Below, in pieces: positions 1-7,750 of a DNA stretch of 43,276 nucleotides; position 1 is the stretch's first letter, and the number at the start of each line of letters is the position of its first letter. A program made the position numbers and the translations under genes. This stretch comes from Candidatus Saccharimonadota bacterium (GTDB lineage Bacteria; Patescibacteriota; Saccharimonadia; Saccharimonadales; Saccharimonadaceae), in NCBI GenBank assembly GCA_017514975.1, contig JAFWIF010000014.1, positions 116,070-159,345 of the forward strand, given 5' to 3'. The notes under the pieces were generated by a model that was given only the letters and a program-made list of their open reading frames with translations, searched no databases and was not told the origin of the DNA.

Positions 1-1
1 A

Positions 2-1513
2 GTTGGTATCCTGCACAACGGAGAAGAAACTCTTGGCTTTTTAAATAACGAGCCTATTGAAATTCCTAACGAAATCCAAAACAAGAAATATTATATTAAC
101 CTCGTAAATAATCAGGCTCTCGATAAAGAAAAAATTTACACGATTACTGCACGGATTAACAATAATCTCCATACTGAGTTTGGAATCAAAAATCTGTATC
201 ATCGTATGATTTTTACTGCCTGCGCTTTGGTGGCCGAAAGGTACGGAGCGAAACTTCAAAATGTAAAAGATATGGGATATAGAGTATTTCATGACCATGT
301 CTCTGATGTTCTTTCAAATTCGCTCGAAGCTAATAAGAATCAAAACTCCAAAATTAAGATTCTGCTCGATGTTTTTTCTGAAATTAGAATGAACATCTCA
401 GAGAACCAACCAGCGATTAATAATTTTATTGATTGCGTCTGCGAGATTTCTGACTGCATTAATTCGAACGAGTGGCGCGGCGAAGATGTAATGGGTATCT
501 TCTTTAATGAGTTTAATCGTTATAAAAAGAAGTCCGAAGCTGGGCAGATATTCACGCCTGAACATATAACCTCATTTATGTATCGTTTAATCGGCGTGAC
601 TGAGAACGATTATGTTGGCGATTTCTGTTGTGGTTCCGGAGGTTTCCTTGTTAAATCCATGAGTAATATGATGAAACAAGCTGGCGGATACGAGACGAAT
701 AAGGCACGAGAAATCCGAAGGGAACATTTATTTGGTATTGAGTTTGATCGTGAAATATATGCCCTAGCTTGTGCGAATATGATGATTCATAAAGACGGCA
801 AAACTAATCTCGAACAAATGGACACCAGAAGCGATAAGGCTTGCGAATGGATTGCCTCAAAGCCAATAACAAAAGTATTAATGAACCCGCCATACGAGAA
901 TAAATATGGTTGTATTGAAATCGTAAAGAATGTGCTTGATAACGTTAAACCAGGGACGCAATGTGCTTTTATTTTGCCAGATAAAAAACTTGAAAAGGTT
1001 TCAAGGGCTGCGATTAATCATATCTTGAAATATCATAGACTTACAAAAATAATTAAATTGCCGGAGCCTTTATTCTTCGGCGTCGGGATAACGACCTCGG
1101 TTTTTGTATTTGCAGCCTGGGAACCGCAAAACAATCAAGAGATTTTTGCTTGCTATATGGAGGATGATGGTCTTGAAACTGTTAAAAACCAAGGTAGGCA
1201 CGACGTAAAAAATAAATGGCAGGCAATCGAAGATTACTGGATTGATGCTATTTACAAACAAAAGGACGAAAAATACCATACTGATCAATGGATAAAACCC
1301 AATGAACATTTGTCGTATCAGATGCCTGAAAAGCCTTTTGAGATTTCAGAGGAAGATTTCAAGAAGACTGCTATGGATTATATCTGCTTTAAGAATGGCA
1401 TTGATACCAAGGAGTTCGGCGAGAATCTTCTTAATGCTGCTCTGTATGGCAGTGAAGTTACATCCGATGATACTGGAGTTAATATCAAGATAGGTGGCGG
1501 TTCAAATGATTGA
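2..1513 (+). CDS. hsdM: N-6 adenine DNA methyltransferase (HsdM-like or type IIG-like), 5' end outside window
   Basis: The frame is open from base 2, so the gene enters from the left edge; 503 codons are visible and the ATG at 206 is internal. It would methylate adenine in the site recognised by the next gene product. Visible motifs are a GQIFTPEHI segment near 541, the SAM-binding motif GDFCCGSGGF near 619-650, and the catalytic NPPY at 884-895. The about 68 residues before position 206 are not typical HsdM; an N-terminal nuclease domain beyond the edge, giving a fused restriction-methylase, is possible but cannot be seen. The stop overlaps the start of the specificity gene by 8 nt. The block is richer in A and T than the rest of the window, which suggests transfer. 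Methylase identity is firm; the subtype is not. Confidence 0.9.
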   Translation, partial: VGILHNGEETLGFLNNEPIEIPNEIQNKKYYINLVNNQALDKEKIYTITARINNNLHTEFGIKNLYHRMIFTACALVAERYGAKLQNVKDMGYRVFHDHVSDVLSNSLEANKNQNSKIKILLDVFSEIRMNISENQPAINNFIDCVCEISDCINSNEWRGEDVMGIFFNEFNRYKKKSEAGQIFTPEHITSFMYRLIGVTENDYVGDFCCGSGGFLVKSMSNMMKQAGGYETNKAREIRREHLFGIEFDREIYALACANMMIHKDGKTNLEQMDTRSDKACEWIASKPITKVLMNPPYENKYGCIEIVKNVLDNVKPGTQCAFILPDKKLEKVSRAAINHILKYHRLTKIIKLPEPLFFGVGITTSVFVFAAWEPQNNQEIFACYMEDDGLETVKNQGRHDVKNKWQAIEDYWIDAIYKQKDEKYHTDQWIKPNEHLSYQMPEKPFEISEEDFKKTAMDYICFKNGIDTKEFGENLLNAALYGSEVTSDDTGVNIKIGGGSND

Positions 1514-2564
1514 TGTGAGTGGATGGGGCGAGTTCAGAATAGAAGATATTTTTAATGTGGTTAAAGGAACTCGTTTGACTAAAGCGGATATGAAGGACGG
1601 AACAATTAAATTTGTCGGTTCGTCTGCTATGAATAATGGCGAAACACATAGAATTGCTAATAACGAGAGGTTACATCCTGCAAATACTATCACTGTTTGC
1701 TATAACGGTAGTGTAGGCGAGACATTTTATCAGGATGAGGAATTTTGGGCTTCAGATGATGTAAATGTACTATATCCGAAGTTCAATATGACAAAGAATA
1801 CGGCAATGTTCGTTTGCCCTATTATTAGATCTGTCGGCAAGAAGTATGCATTTATTGATAAATGGAAGCAGGAAGATATGAAAAATGCAGTTATTAAACT
1901 TCCAATTAATATGGAGGGCGATCCTGATTGGGATTATATGGAATCCTATATGAGGGCTGTAATGGAAGAATCTGAAAAAAGCATTGAGAATCTGAAAAAA
2001 GCTGATGATACAAAGCATCTGATTGATGTAAGTGAGTGGGGTGAGTTTAGGGTTGGTGATTTATTTGATAAACTGACCTTAAAATGTCGTAAATCTGATT
2101 TTAACAAAGCAGTTGATTGTTCGGAGATTCAGACCGAGGAATTTTCATTGCCTCTTACTAATGCAAAGCACTTTAACAATGGCATTCAATTTTATGGAAG
2201 ACCTGATGAATGGGATTCAGCAGAAATGACTATTGATATTGTTAGTAATGGAGCGATTGCGACAGGTGATGTTTATGCTCAACCTCAAAAGACAGGTGTT
2301 CTTTGGGATTCGTATTTAGTCAAGTGCAAATATGATATAGGGTCTGAATTTGTTTTACAGTATATGGCTTGTGTTATCCAGAGATGTATTAAGCAGTATT
2401 TTGGATGGGACGATAAATGTACTTGGGATAAGGTCAAGGAACAGATGCTTCGACTCCCGATAGATGCAAACGGTGAACCCGATTGGCAATATATGGAAGA
2501 CTATATGAAAAGACGGCTTAATGAAGCAGAACTGGCCGTATCGCAATTACAATTGGCGGTATAG
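1506..2564 (+). CDS. hsdS: Type I-style DNA specificity subunit (HsdS) with two target-recognition domains
   Basis: 352 residues that would give the methylase its target site. The protein is an internal duplication. Each half opens with a related phrase (IDVSGWGEFRIEDIF and IDVSEWGEFRVGDLF) and ends with a conserved stretch (KLPINMEGDPDWDYMESYM and RLPIDANGEPDWQYMEDYM) followed by a charged helix. This is the classic HsdS plan of two recognition domains separated by helical spacers. The ATG at 1506 is chosen over the GTG at 1494 because AGGTGG lies 8 nt upstream of it. The gene overlaps the methylase end, so translation is probably coupled. The recognised sequence cannot be predicted from this. 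No HsdR helicase-nuclease is in the window; it may lie to the left or be fused to the methylase. Confidence 0.88.
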   Translation: MIDVSGWGEFRIEDIFNVVKGTRLTKADMKDGTIKFVGSSAMNNGETHRIANNERLHPANTITVCYNGSVGETFYQDEEFWASDDVNVLYPKFNMTKNTAMFVCPIIRSVGKKYAFIDKWKQEDMKNAVIKLPINMEGDPDWDYMESYMRAVMEESEKSIENLKKADDTKHLIDVSEWGEFRVGDLFDKLTLKCRKSDFNKAVDCSEIQTEEFSLPLTNAKHFNNGIQFYGRPDEWDSAEMTIDIVSNGAIATGDVYAQPQKTGVLWDSYLVKCKYDIGSEFVLQYMACVIQRCIKQYFGWDDKCTWDKVKEQMLRLPIDANGEPDWQYMEDYMKRRLNEAELAVSQLQLAV

Positions 2565-2616
2565 TTATGAAGAATGATTACTACGCCAGCGCGCACGTCA
2601 AAACAAGGAGATTATA

Positions 2617-2796
2617 ATGGCGCGCGCAAAGAAAAATGGGGAATTTGTGAACTGTAAAGTAAGACAAGATATTGCCGATAGACTTAATGCTTATTCTGAA
2701 AAAACCATGATTCCTAAGACTGCCATCGTCGAAAAAGCAATTGAGGAATATCTGGATAGAGCTAAGACCGATAATAGTGAAATCGAACAAAAATAA
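2617..2796 (+). CDS. Small ribbon-helix-helix (CopG/Arc-like) DNA-binding protein
   Basis: 59 residues. A short beta-strand-like segment (FVNCKVRQDI) is followed by two helices (ADRLNAYSEKT, then TAIVEKAIEEYLD), the ribbon-helix-helix layout. Such proteins bind operators as dimers and often autoregulate. A strong AAGGAG site sits 7 nt before the ATG. The start overlaps the TAA of a 16-codon reading frame (2567-2617), giving a TAATG junction that may couple translation. It lies 52 nt behind the specificity gene and is probably in the same transcript, so regulation of the restriction-modification genes is a reasonable guess. The fold call rests on pattern only. Confidence 0.75.
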   Translation: MARAKKNGEFVNCKVRQDIADRLNAYSEKTMIPKTAIVEKAIEEYLDRAKTDNSEIEQK

Positions 2797-2829
2797 AGGC
2801 ACTACGGCTCCTTGCTTCGATGACAAAAA

Positions 2830-2930
2830 CCTTTTCAACCCATGAGGATAGGTTAGCCATTTCCAAAAGGTAGCTTTTATGTTAGGACGTAACCTTTTGC
2901 CTTATTCGTCCTTAATATCTTATTTCTTTC
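2830..2930 (+). other. Overlapping alternative hairpins downstream of the restriction-modification block
   Basis: ACCTTTT occurs near 2829-2835 and again at 2892-2898. AAAAGGT at 2865-2871 can pair with either copy, and AACC/GGTT pairs support the first alternative. A further pairing AGGACG/CGTCCT overlaps the second hairpin. The folds exclude one another, as in attenuators, but no coding gene follows on this strand. No gene is seen in 2797-3134. Confidence 0.4.
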
Positions 2931-2945
2931 TATTATGCGCTTTGA

Positions 2946-2973
2946 GACGAAAAACCGCGCCTTGCGGCGGGTT
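2946..2973 (-). terminator. Intrinsic terminator, minus strand
   Basis: Read on the minus strand, ACCCGCC-GCAA-GGCGCGGT forms a GC-rich stem with one bulged base and is followed by TTTTT. It would stop transcripts arriving from the tRNA side or from the structured element at 2999-3058. Confidence 0.6.
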
Positions 2974-2991
2974 CAAGATTTTCTGCATTTA

Positions 2992-3007
2992 GTGAGCCGG
3001 GTGGGAC
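2992..3007. repeat. 16-bp direct repeat of the tRNA-Lys 3' end (possible att scar), distal copy
   Basis: The 16 bases GTGAGCCGGGTGGGAC are identical to 3137-3152 inside tRNA-Lys. There they hold the acceptor 3' strand and part of the T stem. The rest of a tRNA is absent here, so this is a fragment, as left when an element integrates into a tRNA 3' end. Confidence 0.65.
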
Positions 3008-3058
3008 ATAAACAATGCGCCGTCGTTTCCTAGCGGAAACCGGGCATTGGACGCACCC
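2999..3058. other. Extended imperfect hairpin next to the att-like repeat
   Basis: Nested pairings are GGGTG 2999-3003 with CACCC 3054-3058, CAATGC 3013-3018 with GCATTG 3044-3049, CCG 3020-3022 with CGG 3041-3043, and GTTTCC 3025-3030 with GGAAAC 3035-3040 around a TAGC loop. Together these give about 20 pairs. It could be a recombination substrate or an RNA element. No known family is recognised. Confidence 0.5.
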
Positions 3059-3100
3059 GCGTGATTTCTCGCCACATCCGAGCCTATCAATTTGGCATAA

Positions 3101-3125
3101 AAATAAGGCCTGATGGCCTATTTTT
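3101..3125 (-). terminator. Terminator of the tRNA-Gly/tRNA-Lys transcript
   Basis: AATAGGCC-ATCA-GGCCTTATT on the minus strand is followed by further T residues, 10 nt past the CCA end of tRNA-Lys. The sequence is symmetric enough to act on the plus strand too. Confidence 0.75.
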
Positions 3126-3134
3126 CTGTCAAAT

Positions 3135-3211
3135 TGGTGAGCCGGGTGGGACTCGAACCCACGACACCAAGCTTAAGAGGCTCGTGCTCTAACCAGCTGA
3201 GCTACCGGCCC
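3135..3211 (-). tRNA. tRNA-Lys (anticodon CTT)
   Basis: Minus-strand cloverleaf. Acceptor GGGCCGG pairs with CCGGCTC, the D arm is GCTCAGCTGGTTAGAGC, and the anticodon stem CGAGC/GCTTG closes the loop CTCTTAA. The T arm is GTGGG-TTCGAGT-CCCAC. CCA is encoded at 3135-3137. It is the second gene of a Gly-Lys pair, and its 3' end is duplicated at 2992-3007. Confidence 0.95.
3137..3152. repeat. 16-bp direct repeat, copy within tRNA-Lys
   Basis: Identical to 2992-3007, with starts 145 bp apart. It covers one base of CCA, the discriminator, the acceptor 3' strand and the start of the T stem, the part of a tRNA most often used by tyrosine recombinases. Confidence 0.65.
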
Positions 3212-3267
3212 TCACCGCTACTGCGACTTGCAGTGCACGAATTATGCTACTATCAAAAACGCAAAAA

Positions 3268-3344
3268 TGGTGCGGGTTAAGAGACTCTAACTCTCGACCT
3301 CTTCCTTGGCAAGGAAGCGCTCTAAACAACTGAGCTAAACCCGC
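3268..3344 (-). tRNA. tRNA-Gly (anticodon GCC)
   Basis: Minus-strand cloverleaf. Acceptor GCGGGTT pairs with AACCCGC, the D arm is GCTCAGTTGTTTAGAGC, and the anticodon arm is CTTCC-TTGCCAA-GGAAG. The T arm is GAGAG-TTAGAGT-CTCTT, with TTAGAGT in place of the usual TTCGANN loop. CCA is encoded at 3268-3270. It is transcribed ahead of tRNA-Lys. Confidence 0.93.
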
Positions 3345-3354
3345 ATATATATCT

Positions 3355-3382
3355 ATGTTACCAAAAATGCTTAAAAAGTCAA
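3355..3382 (-). promoter_or_regulatory. Promoter of the tRNA-Gly/tRNA-Lys pair
   Basis: Minus strand TTGACT (3377-3382), 16-nt spacer, TAACAT (3355-3360). The predicted start is a few nucleotides before the tRNA-Gly 5' end at 3344. Confidence 0.6.
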
Positions 3383-3528
3383 ATGACTCGAGGTTTGAGC
3401 GAAGAAGGAAGAGATTGTAGCAGGTTTTCGCCTTGCGTGACGCTTAGCGATTAAAATCGACACCGTGCGAGTCTGCGGAATGTTGCAAAAACAACTTGCT
3501 GTAATCGCGCATAATGTTGGCGTCCGCT

Positions 3529-3561
3529 ACTTTATTTTGCGCGGTAACTTTATTTTGCGCG
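3529..3561. repeat. 15-bp tandem repeat at the end of the surface-protein gene
   Basis: ACTTTATTTTGCGCG occurs at 3529-3543 and 3547-3561 with an 18-bp period. The second copy carries the last codons and TAA of the surface protein, so the tail Arg-Ala-Lys-stop is repeated just downstream. Confidence 0.8.
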
Positions 3562-6500
3562 ATAGCGTCGCCATATCCTTATGGCATAATAAATGCTGCC
3601 GGATGCGCCCAAGACGCCAAAACCTAATATAACGAGGTAGCGCACTAGCGTGTCGCCAGTTTTTGGCGGGGCGGGGTTGACAGGGAGTGATTTTGGAGCA
3701 GGTTTAGGAAGGAGTGTGTTTGTCCATTCATAGACATCGCTACCTTCAACGTAGTCACCTTTGGTTGCGCGATAAGCCTCGGGGACCACCCCTTCGCCCC
3801 AATCCACGACGCGGGCATTTTTGGGAATAATAAATCTATAGATTTGAGTATTGTCGCCGTCGAGCGTCCAACCGCCGTCATCGCTTACGAGTGTCGCGCG
3901 CGCCATGCGCCTTGAGCCGTCGAGTTCGTAGGTCAAAGAGCCGTTCAGGAAGCTGGTCGGACGAGTGCCGGCTTGATTATTGTTATCGTTCCAGTTAATC
4001 TTTAACGCGACTTCTTTCATCGCGATATTCTCAAAAACTAAACCGTCAATATATTTGTTGTCTTTGACTTCTTCCGACCAAACCGTCTTGACGAGCGTTT
4101 CGTCAACATAAATGTCTGCCTTGATTCCCTTGAGCATCTCAGCGTCGTTTTCTGGAGTAGAGACGACGATTTTGAGTCGTTTTGGCACGGCGTCGTAATC
4201 GATCAGAGGGTCGTCGCCGCGCTTTTCCTCGACAATCCAAGCGTAGGTGTATGAATTATGAACACCGTTGCCGTGACTGTTAGTTGCATCGTTAAGAGTG
4301 CCCGGATAATAATCAGTGTCACCGATAGTGGTTGTTGGTCCATCGAAGCGAAAAGCGTCAAATGATACTTTTCCGCTAGCATCATTCGTAGCGGTCAAGG
4401 AAGCTCCAGTCGCCATATTACCGGCAACGCTACTGTCTGGCGTAAGCGTAAAATCAAACTGGCCATCTACAAGCTCGCCACCATTGAAAACTTTCGCAAT
4501 CGGCTCTATCGCCAGCTCGCCAAGAGAAAGTTTGTCGGTATTCTTGAGCGCGTATGTTGTACAAGCGATACCGGTCTGCCAAACATAGTTCGCACCAGTT
4601 GCACGACTTTTGACGGCAAATTCTGACCAGGGTGTGTTGGGGTCGGAGCCGGTCGTAATGATTTTATCGTCAACAAGTTTGAGCCCTGTCTGTTTGGCGA
4701 AAGTAACTGAGCTTAAATCGTTTGTGTTAGAGTCAAGCGCAAAGCTCTCGCCGCCAGTACCAAACTTTGCATTCTCAATTGGCAAACGATCAAAATCAGC
4801 GTCATCGTTCGGTCTCACCCAATCTTGACTCTCTGGAACATCTAGGTCTTCGCCGTAAAAGATAAAGGTCGTATCGGGATTGGCGCCTTCGATCGAAACG
4901 GTAAAGTCGATATCGGTACCCGAGCCGCCAGATAATACTTGCCAGTCAGAGCTAGTGCCTGGAGTGATGTTGCCCTGCCCGACTTTGACATAGTTGCTAA
5001 ACATAACCCCATCATCGCGCGATGCGCGTAAAATTGTGCGATAATATTCGCCGTTATTGAGATTACCCCATACGTCCGGCTCGTTAACACTATAACTATA
5101 CGAACCGGCACTCATGTCTGGGTCGTAAGGATTGCGGTCAATGTATTTGTTGTGGTCGTGCGTACGTTCATTGCCGGTATATTTCGGAATACGTTCAAGG
5201 TTTTTAAAGGTAATCTTATTGATCGTAATCGCTACATTGTGTTTTTTGCCGTTAACGTCAATTGCAGCATTTTCGTAGATGATTTTAATCGGATTTGCGG
5301 TGCGATCAATCGTGTAATCGCCTGAATCTGGCCATTGGATTGTACTTTGTGTGTTTAGCCAAGCATAGTTCTGGCTTTGAACAAGAATCAGCTCAGGATC
5401 GGTGCCGCCTTGTTCTGGTGCAGACGCTTCGATGCCTTCAATCTTAAAAGGTACTTCGCCGATATAAGCAATGCGGTAATATGTTTTGGGTACATCAAGC
5501 TGCTCGGTGGCCCAATCGGTCGTCGAAATTTTATAGACGCCTGGGGCGAGATGGCCTGCGCCGTTTGGATTGTAATCTTTTTGGATGTTTAAGTTGGTGG
5601 TACTATCCGGAAGCGGATTGATATCTGGCAAAGTAGTGTGCTTCTTAATGCTATCGCGATCAATAATTAAATCGATATAGTCGCGCTTACTGTCGATCAT
5701 GATAGCGCTCTGTCCGTCTGGAGTAAATTCGGTTTGCTTGTTAAATAAATACAATACATCGCTGTCATTGGCGGCAATGTAATATTCCGAGCCAGCACGG
5801 CCGCGGCTGTTTTTAGTGAGCCAAATATTAGAATTCTTGGCAGAAATCTGCGTCAGTTTAGGAAAAGCTGCAGGAATATCATATACATTGACACCGAAAA
5901 TTTCGCGCCCATACTCGGCGGCACCAGTAATCATAGAATCTTCCTTCGTAATAAGTTCGTAATCGGTGGAACCGTTATAGTAATCGCCCGGCCATGCGCC
6001 TCCCGTGATGCTGTGCTGTTTGTTTGTTGGGCCAATGTTAGAGTTATCCATATTGTCGAGGCGCAGATAGGTGAGATTTGAGCAGCCCTCAATTAGGCCA
6101 TCCATATTGAGGATTTTCGGCATAGCGCCAAAACGATGTAGATCTAAGGCATCCAATCCGGTGTCGTCCTTGAAGAAGTTCTTTAAAGAGACGGCCTCCG
6201 ACGCATCTAGGCCGGCGAAGGCAAACTCTGTCGTCTTCGTAAAGCCCTCGAACATACTGGTTGCGCGAAAGCCGTTAAAACTAAACTTGACGCCAATATT
6301 ATTCATCTCGAAGACGACTTTCTTAACGTAGGGTCTGATATCAGTACTATCGTTATAGCTCTTTTTCCAGATATTGTCCCAGTCGGCCTTGCTGTCGAAG
6401 TTATACGATAAGCCAGCAGAGGTCATATTGTTGCGCGGCTTAATCATCAATGTGCCGTTAGATTTGAGTTCGAAGTACCAGGTATCAAAGTAGCGAGACG

Positions 6501-6621
6501 CAGTCATAGCTCCGCCAGACGTAGCTAGAACCTGCGATTGCGATATAAAAAAGCTCGATATTAACGCTAGAACGCTAATAGCAATCATTGAACAGGCCTT
6601 AAATTTTGACTTTAGTAGCAT
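3550..6621 (-). CDS. Large sortase-anchored surface protein with leucine-rich, pilin-like and Cna-B-like regions
   Basis: 1023 residues. The ATG at 6621 is chosen over the TTG at 6645 because GAGAGGTGAT lies directly before it. A signal peptide (residues 1-33, cut after VLA) is followed by a region like BspA/DUF285 surface repeats (MFEGFTKTTEF to LTYLRLDNM). A long beta-rich middle comes next. A pilin-type isopeptide domain follows (FDFTLTPDS to YAWIVEEKRG), then a Cna-B-like domain with NWNDNNNQAGTRP. The tail is PPKTGD, a hydrophobic helix and RRYRAK, a sortase signal with P in place of L. It is likely displayed on the cell surface and used in contact with a host cell. No sortase is in the window. 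The domain calls are by pattern; the surface location is firm. Confidence 0.88.
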   Translation of the reverse strand: MLLKSKFKACSMIAISVLALISSFFISQSQVLATSGGAMTASRYFDTWYFELKSNGTLMIKPRNNMTSAGLSYNFDSKADWDNIWKKSYNDSTDIRPYVKKVVFEMNNIGVKFSFNGFRATSMFEGFTKTTEFAFAGLDASEAVSLKNFFKDDTGLDALDLHRFGAMPKILNMDGLIEGCSNLTYLRLDNMDNSNIGPTNKQHSITGGAWPGDYYNGSTDYELITKEDSMITGAAEYGREIFGVNVYDIPAAFPKLTQISAKNSNIWLTKNSRGRAGSEYYIAANDSDVLYLFNKQTEFTPDGQSAIMIDSKRDYIDLIIDRDSIKKHTTLPDINPLPDSTTNLNIQKDYNPNGAGHLAPGVYKISTTDWATEQLDVPKTYYRIAYIGEVPFKIEGIEASAPEQGGTDPELILVQSQNYAWLNTQSTIQWPDSGDYTIDRTANPIKIIYENAAIDVNGKKHNVAITINKITFKNLERIPKYTGNERTHDHNKYIDRNPYDPDMSAGSYSYSVNEPDVWGNLNNGEYYRTILRASRDDGVMFSNYVKVGQGNITPGTSSDWQVLSGGSGTDIDFTVSIEGANPDTTFIFYGEDLDVPESQDWVRPNDDADFDRLPIENAKFGTGGESFALDSNTNDLSSVTFAKQTGLKLVDDKIITTGSDPNTPWSEFAVKSRATGANYVWQTGIACTTYALKNTDKLSLGELAIEPIAKVFNGGELVDGQFDFTLTPDSSVAGNMATGASLTATNDASGKVSFDAFRFDGPTTTIGDTDYYPGTLNDATNSHGNGVHNSYTYAWIVEEKRGDDPLIDYDAVPKRLKIVVSTPENDAEMLKGIKADIYVDETLVKTVWSEEVKDNKYIDGLVFENIAMKEVALKINWNDNNNQAGTRPTSFLNGSLTYELDGSRRMARATLVSDDGGWTLDGDNTQIYRFIIPKNARVVDWGEGVVPEAYRATKGDYVEGSDVYEWTNTLLPKPAPKSLPVNPAPPKTGDTLVRYLVILGFGVLGASGSIYYAIRIWRRYRAK

Positions 6622-6751
6622 ATCACCTCTCAAATCTCGCATCAACCGACGCGAACATATATTCCTGTTGTTTATATTAGCACAACCATAATCAAAAAAC
6701 CATGACCATTATATTTTCGGCTTGTCGCGCACCGCAAGTTAAAAGTATATT

Positions 6752-6780
6752 TTGACCGTAGTTATACTTGGCGATATAAT
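6752..6780 (+). promoter_or_regulatory. Promoter of tRNA-Pro and probably pgeF
   Basis: TTGACC (6752-6757), 17-nt spacer, TATAAT (6775-6780). The start falls about 4-5 nt before the tRNA 5' end at 6791. Confidence 0.8.
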
Positions 6781-6790
6781 AATAATGCGT

Positions 6791-6865
6791 CGGGGCTTGG
6801 CGCAGTGGTAGCGCGCACGTCTGGGGGACGTGAGGTCGGCAGTTCGATCCTGCTAGCCCCGACCA
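6791..6865 (+). tRNA. tRNA-Pro (anticodon GGG)
   Basis: Acceptor CGGGGCT pairs with AGCCCCG, with the C1-G72 pair usual for bacterial tRNA-Pro. The D arm is GGCGCAGTGGTAGCGC, the anticodon arm CACGT-CTGGGGG-ACGTG and the T arm GGCAG-TTCGATC-CTGCT. CCA is encoded at 6863-6865. No terminator separates it from pgeF, so the two are probably cotranscribed. Confidence 0.95.
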
Positions 6866-6890
6866 TGGAACTGAAATTTATTAAACTCTG

Positions 6891-7670
6891 ATGATTCAAG
6901 ATTCTCAACATGCAACCGTCATTAATAGGGGCCAAGTTAGTTTTTTGCATTTTCCTGTATTTGATCAATACCCAGAGGTAGTTGCCTGCTTTGCGATGAA
7001 AGGCGAAACGGACAGGTATTACGATTACGCCCCCGGTAACCATCGCAAGGAGCTATGGAGTGAGCTTGGGATTGATGGCGACTTGGTTGTTGGAATTAGC
7101 GAGCAGATTCACAGTGTAAACGTAGCGCGAGTCGACGACGCAAGATGTCGCTACACTAAACTTGACGGGCTCGTCACAAATCGCCGAGATATTTTCTTAA
7201 CGACTTTGGTAGCGGACTGCATAGCGCTCTTAATTTACGACCCAAAGAATCATGCCGTCGCCAACCTACATTCGGGCTGGCGCGGAACACTCGCAAAAAT
7301 GGCGAGGGTCGGCGTACAAAAGATGATTGACGAATACGGCTCGCGACCAGAAGACTTAATCTGCGTGATTTGTCCCAGTATTCGCCGCGATGATTTTGAG
7401 GTAGAGCGCGAGGTGAAAGACGATTTCGCGCGCCAATTTCGGGAGATTGCGGACGAAATAATCGAAGAGGTTGATGGTCATAAATTCATGATTGATACTG
7501 TCGCCTGTAATAAATATATGCTGGAAGAAATGGGGCTGAGACAAAAGAATATTATCGATACAGGAATCTGCACAGTCTGCGCAAATGACGTTTTGCATTC
7601 GTATCGAGCCAATAAGGACACCGAAAAGGCGCGACGCAATCTCGCATTGATTGGTCTAAAAAGCTGCTAG
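6891..7670 (+). CDS. pgeF: PgeF/YfiH family multicopper-oxidase-like (laccase domain) protein
   Basis: 259 residues, the usual family length. All three zinc ligands of the family are present: His in SEQIHSV, Cys in VADCIALL and His in NLHSGWRG. The C-terminal signature CTVCANDVLHSYR is also there. In Escherichia coli this family (PgeF) removes wrongly incorporated residues from peptidoglycan precursors; purine nucleoside activity is also reported for relatives. The protein is cytoplasmic. The gene follows tRNA-Pro by 25 nt and has no Shine-Dalgarno site. Its ATG overlaps the TGA of an 8-codon frame that starts within the CCA of the tRNA (6865-6891), so reinitiation from this minicistron is conceivable. 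A clear terminator follows at 7697. Confidence 0.9.
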   Translation: MIQDSQHATVINRGQVSFLHFPVFDQYPEVVACFAMKGETDRYYDYAPGNHRKELWSELGIDGDLVVGISEQIHSVNVARVDDARCRYTKLDGLVTNRRDIFLTTLVADCIALLIYDPKNHAVANLHSGWRGTLAKMARVGVQKMIDEYGSRPEDLICVICPSIRRDDFEVEREVKDDFARQFREIADEIIEEVDGHKFMIDTVACNKYMLEEMGLRQKNIIDTGICTVCANDVLHSYRANKDTEKARRNLALIGLKSC

Positions 7671-7696
7671 CAGATACTGCGTAGTAATTGTAATGC

Positions 7697-7719
7697 TCCG
7701 TGCTTAACGGACTTTTTTT
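7697..7719 (+). terminator. Intrinsic terminator after pgeF
   Basis: TCCGT-GCTTA-ACGGA stem-loop (7697-7711) followed by TTTTTTT (7713-7719). Confidence 0.8.
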
Positions 7720-7750
7720 GACGGAACACTTTGCGCCACTAAAACCATGA

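Noticed and set aside
2999-3058. Integron attC site
   Set aside because: The hairpin lacks the paired RYYYAAC and GTTRRRY core sites in the right places, and no integron integrase is present.
3550-6645. Start of the surface protein at the upstream TTG (6645) or ATG (6642)
   Set aside because: The GAGAGGTGAT ribosome site would lie inside the coding region; the ATG at 6621 follows it directly.
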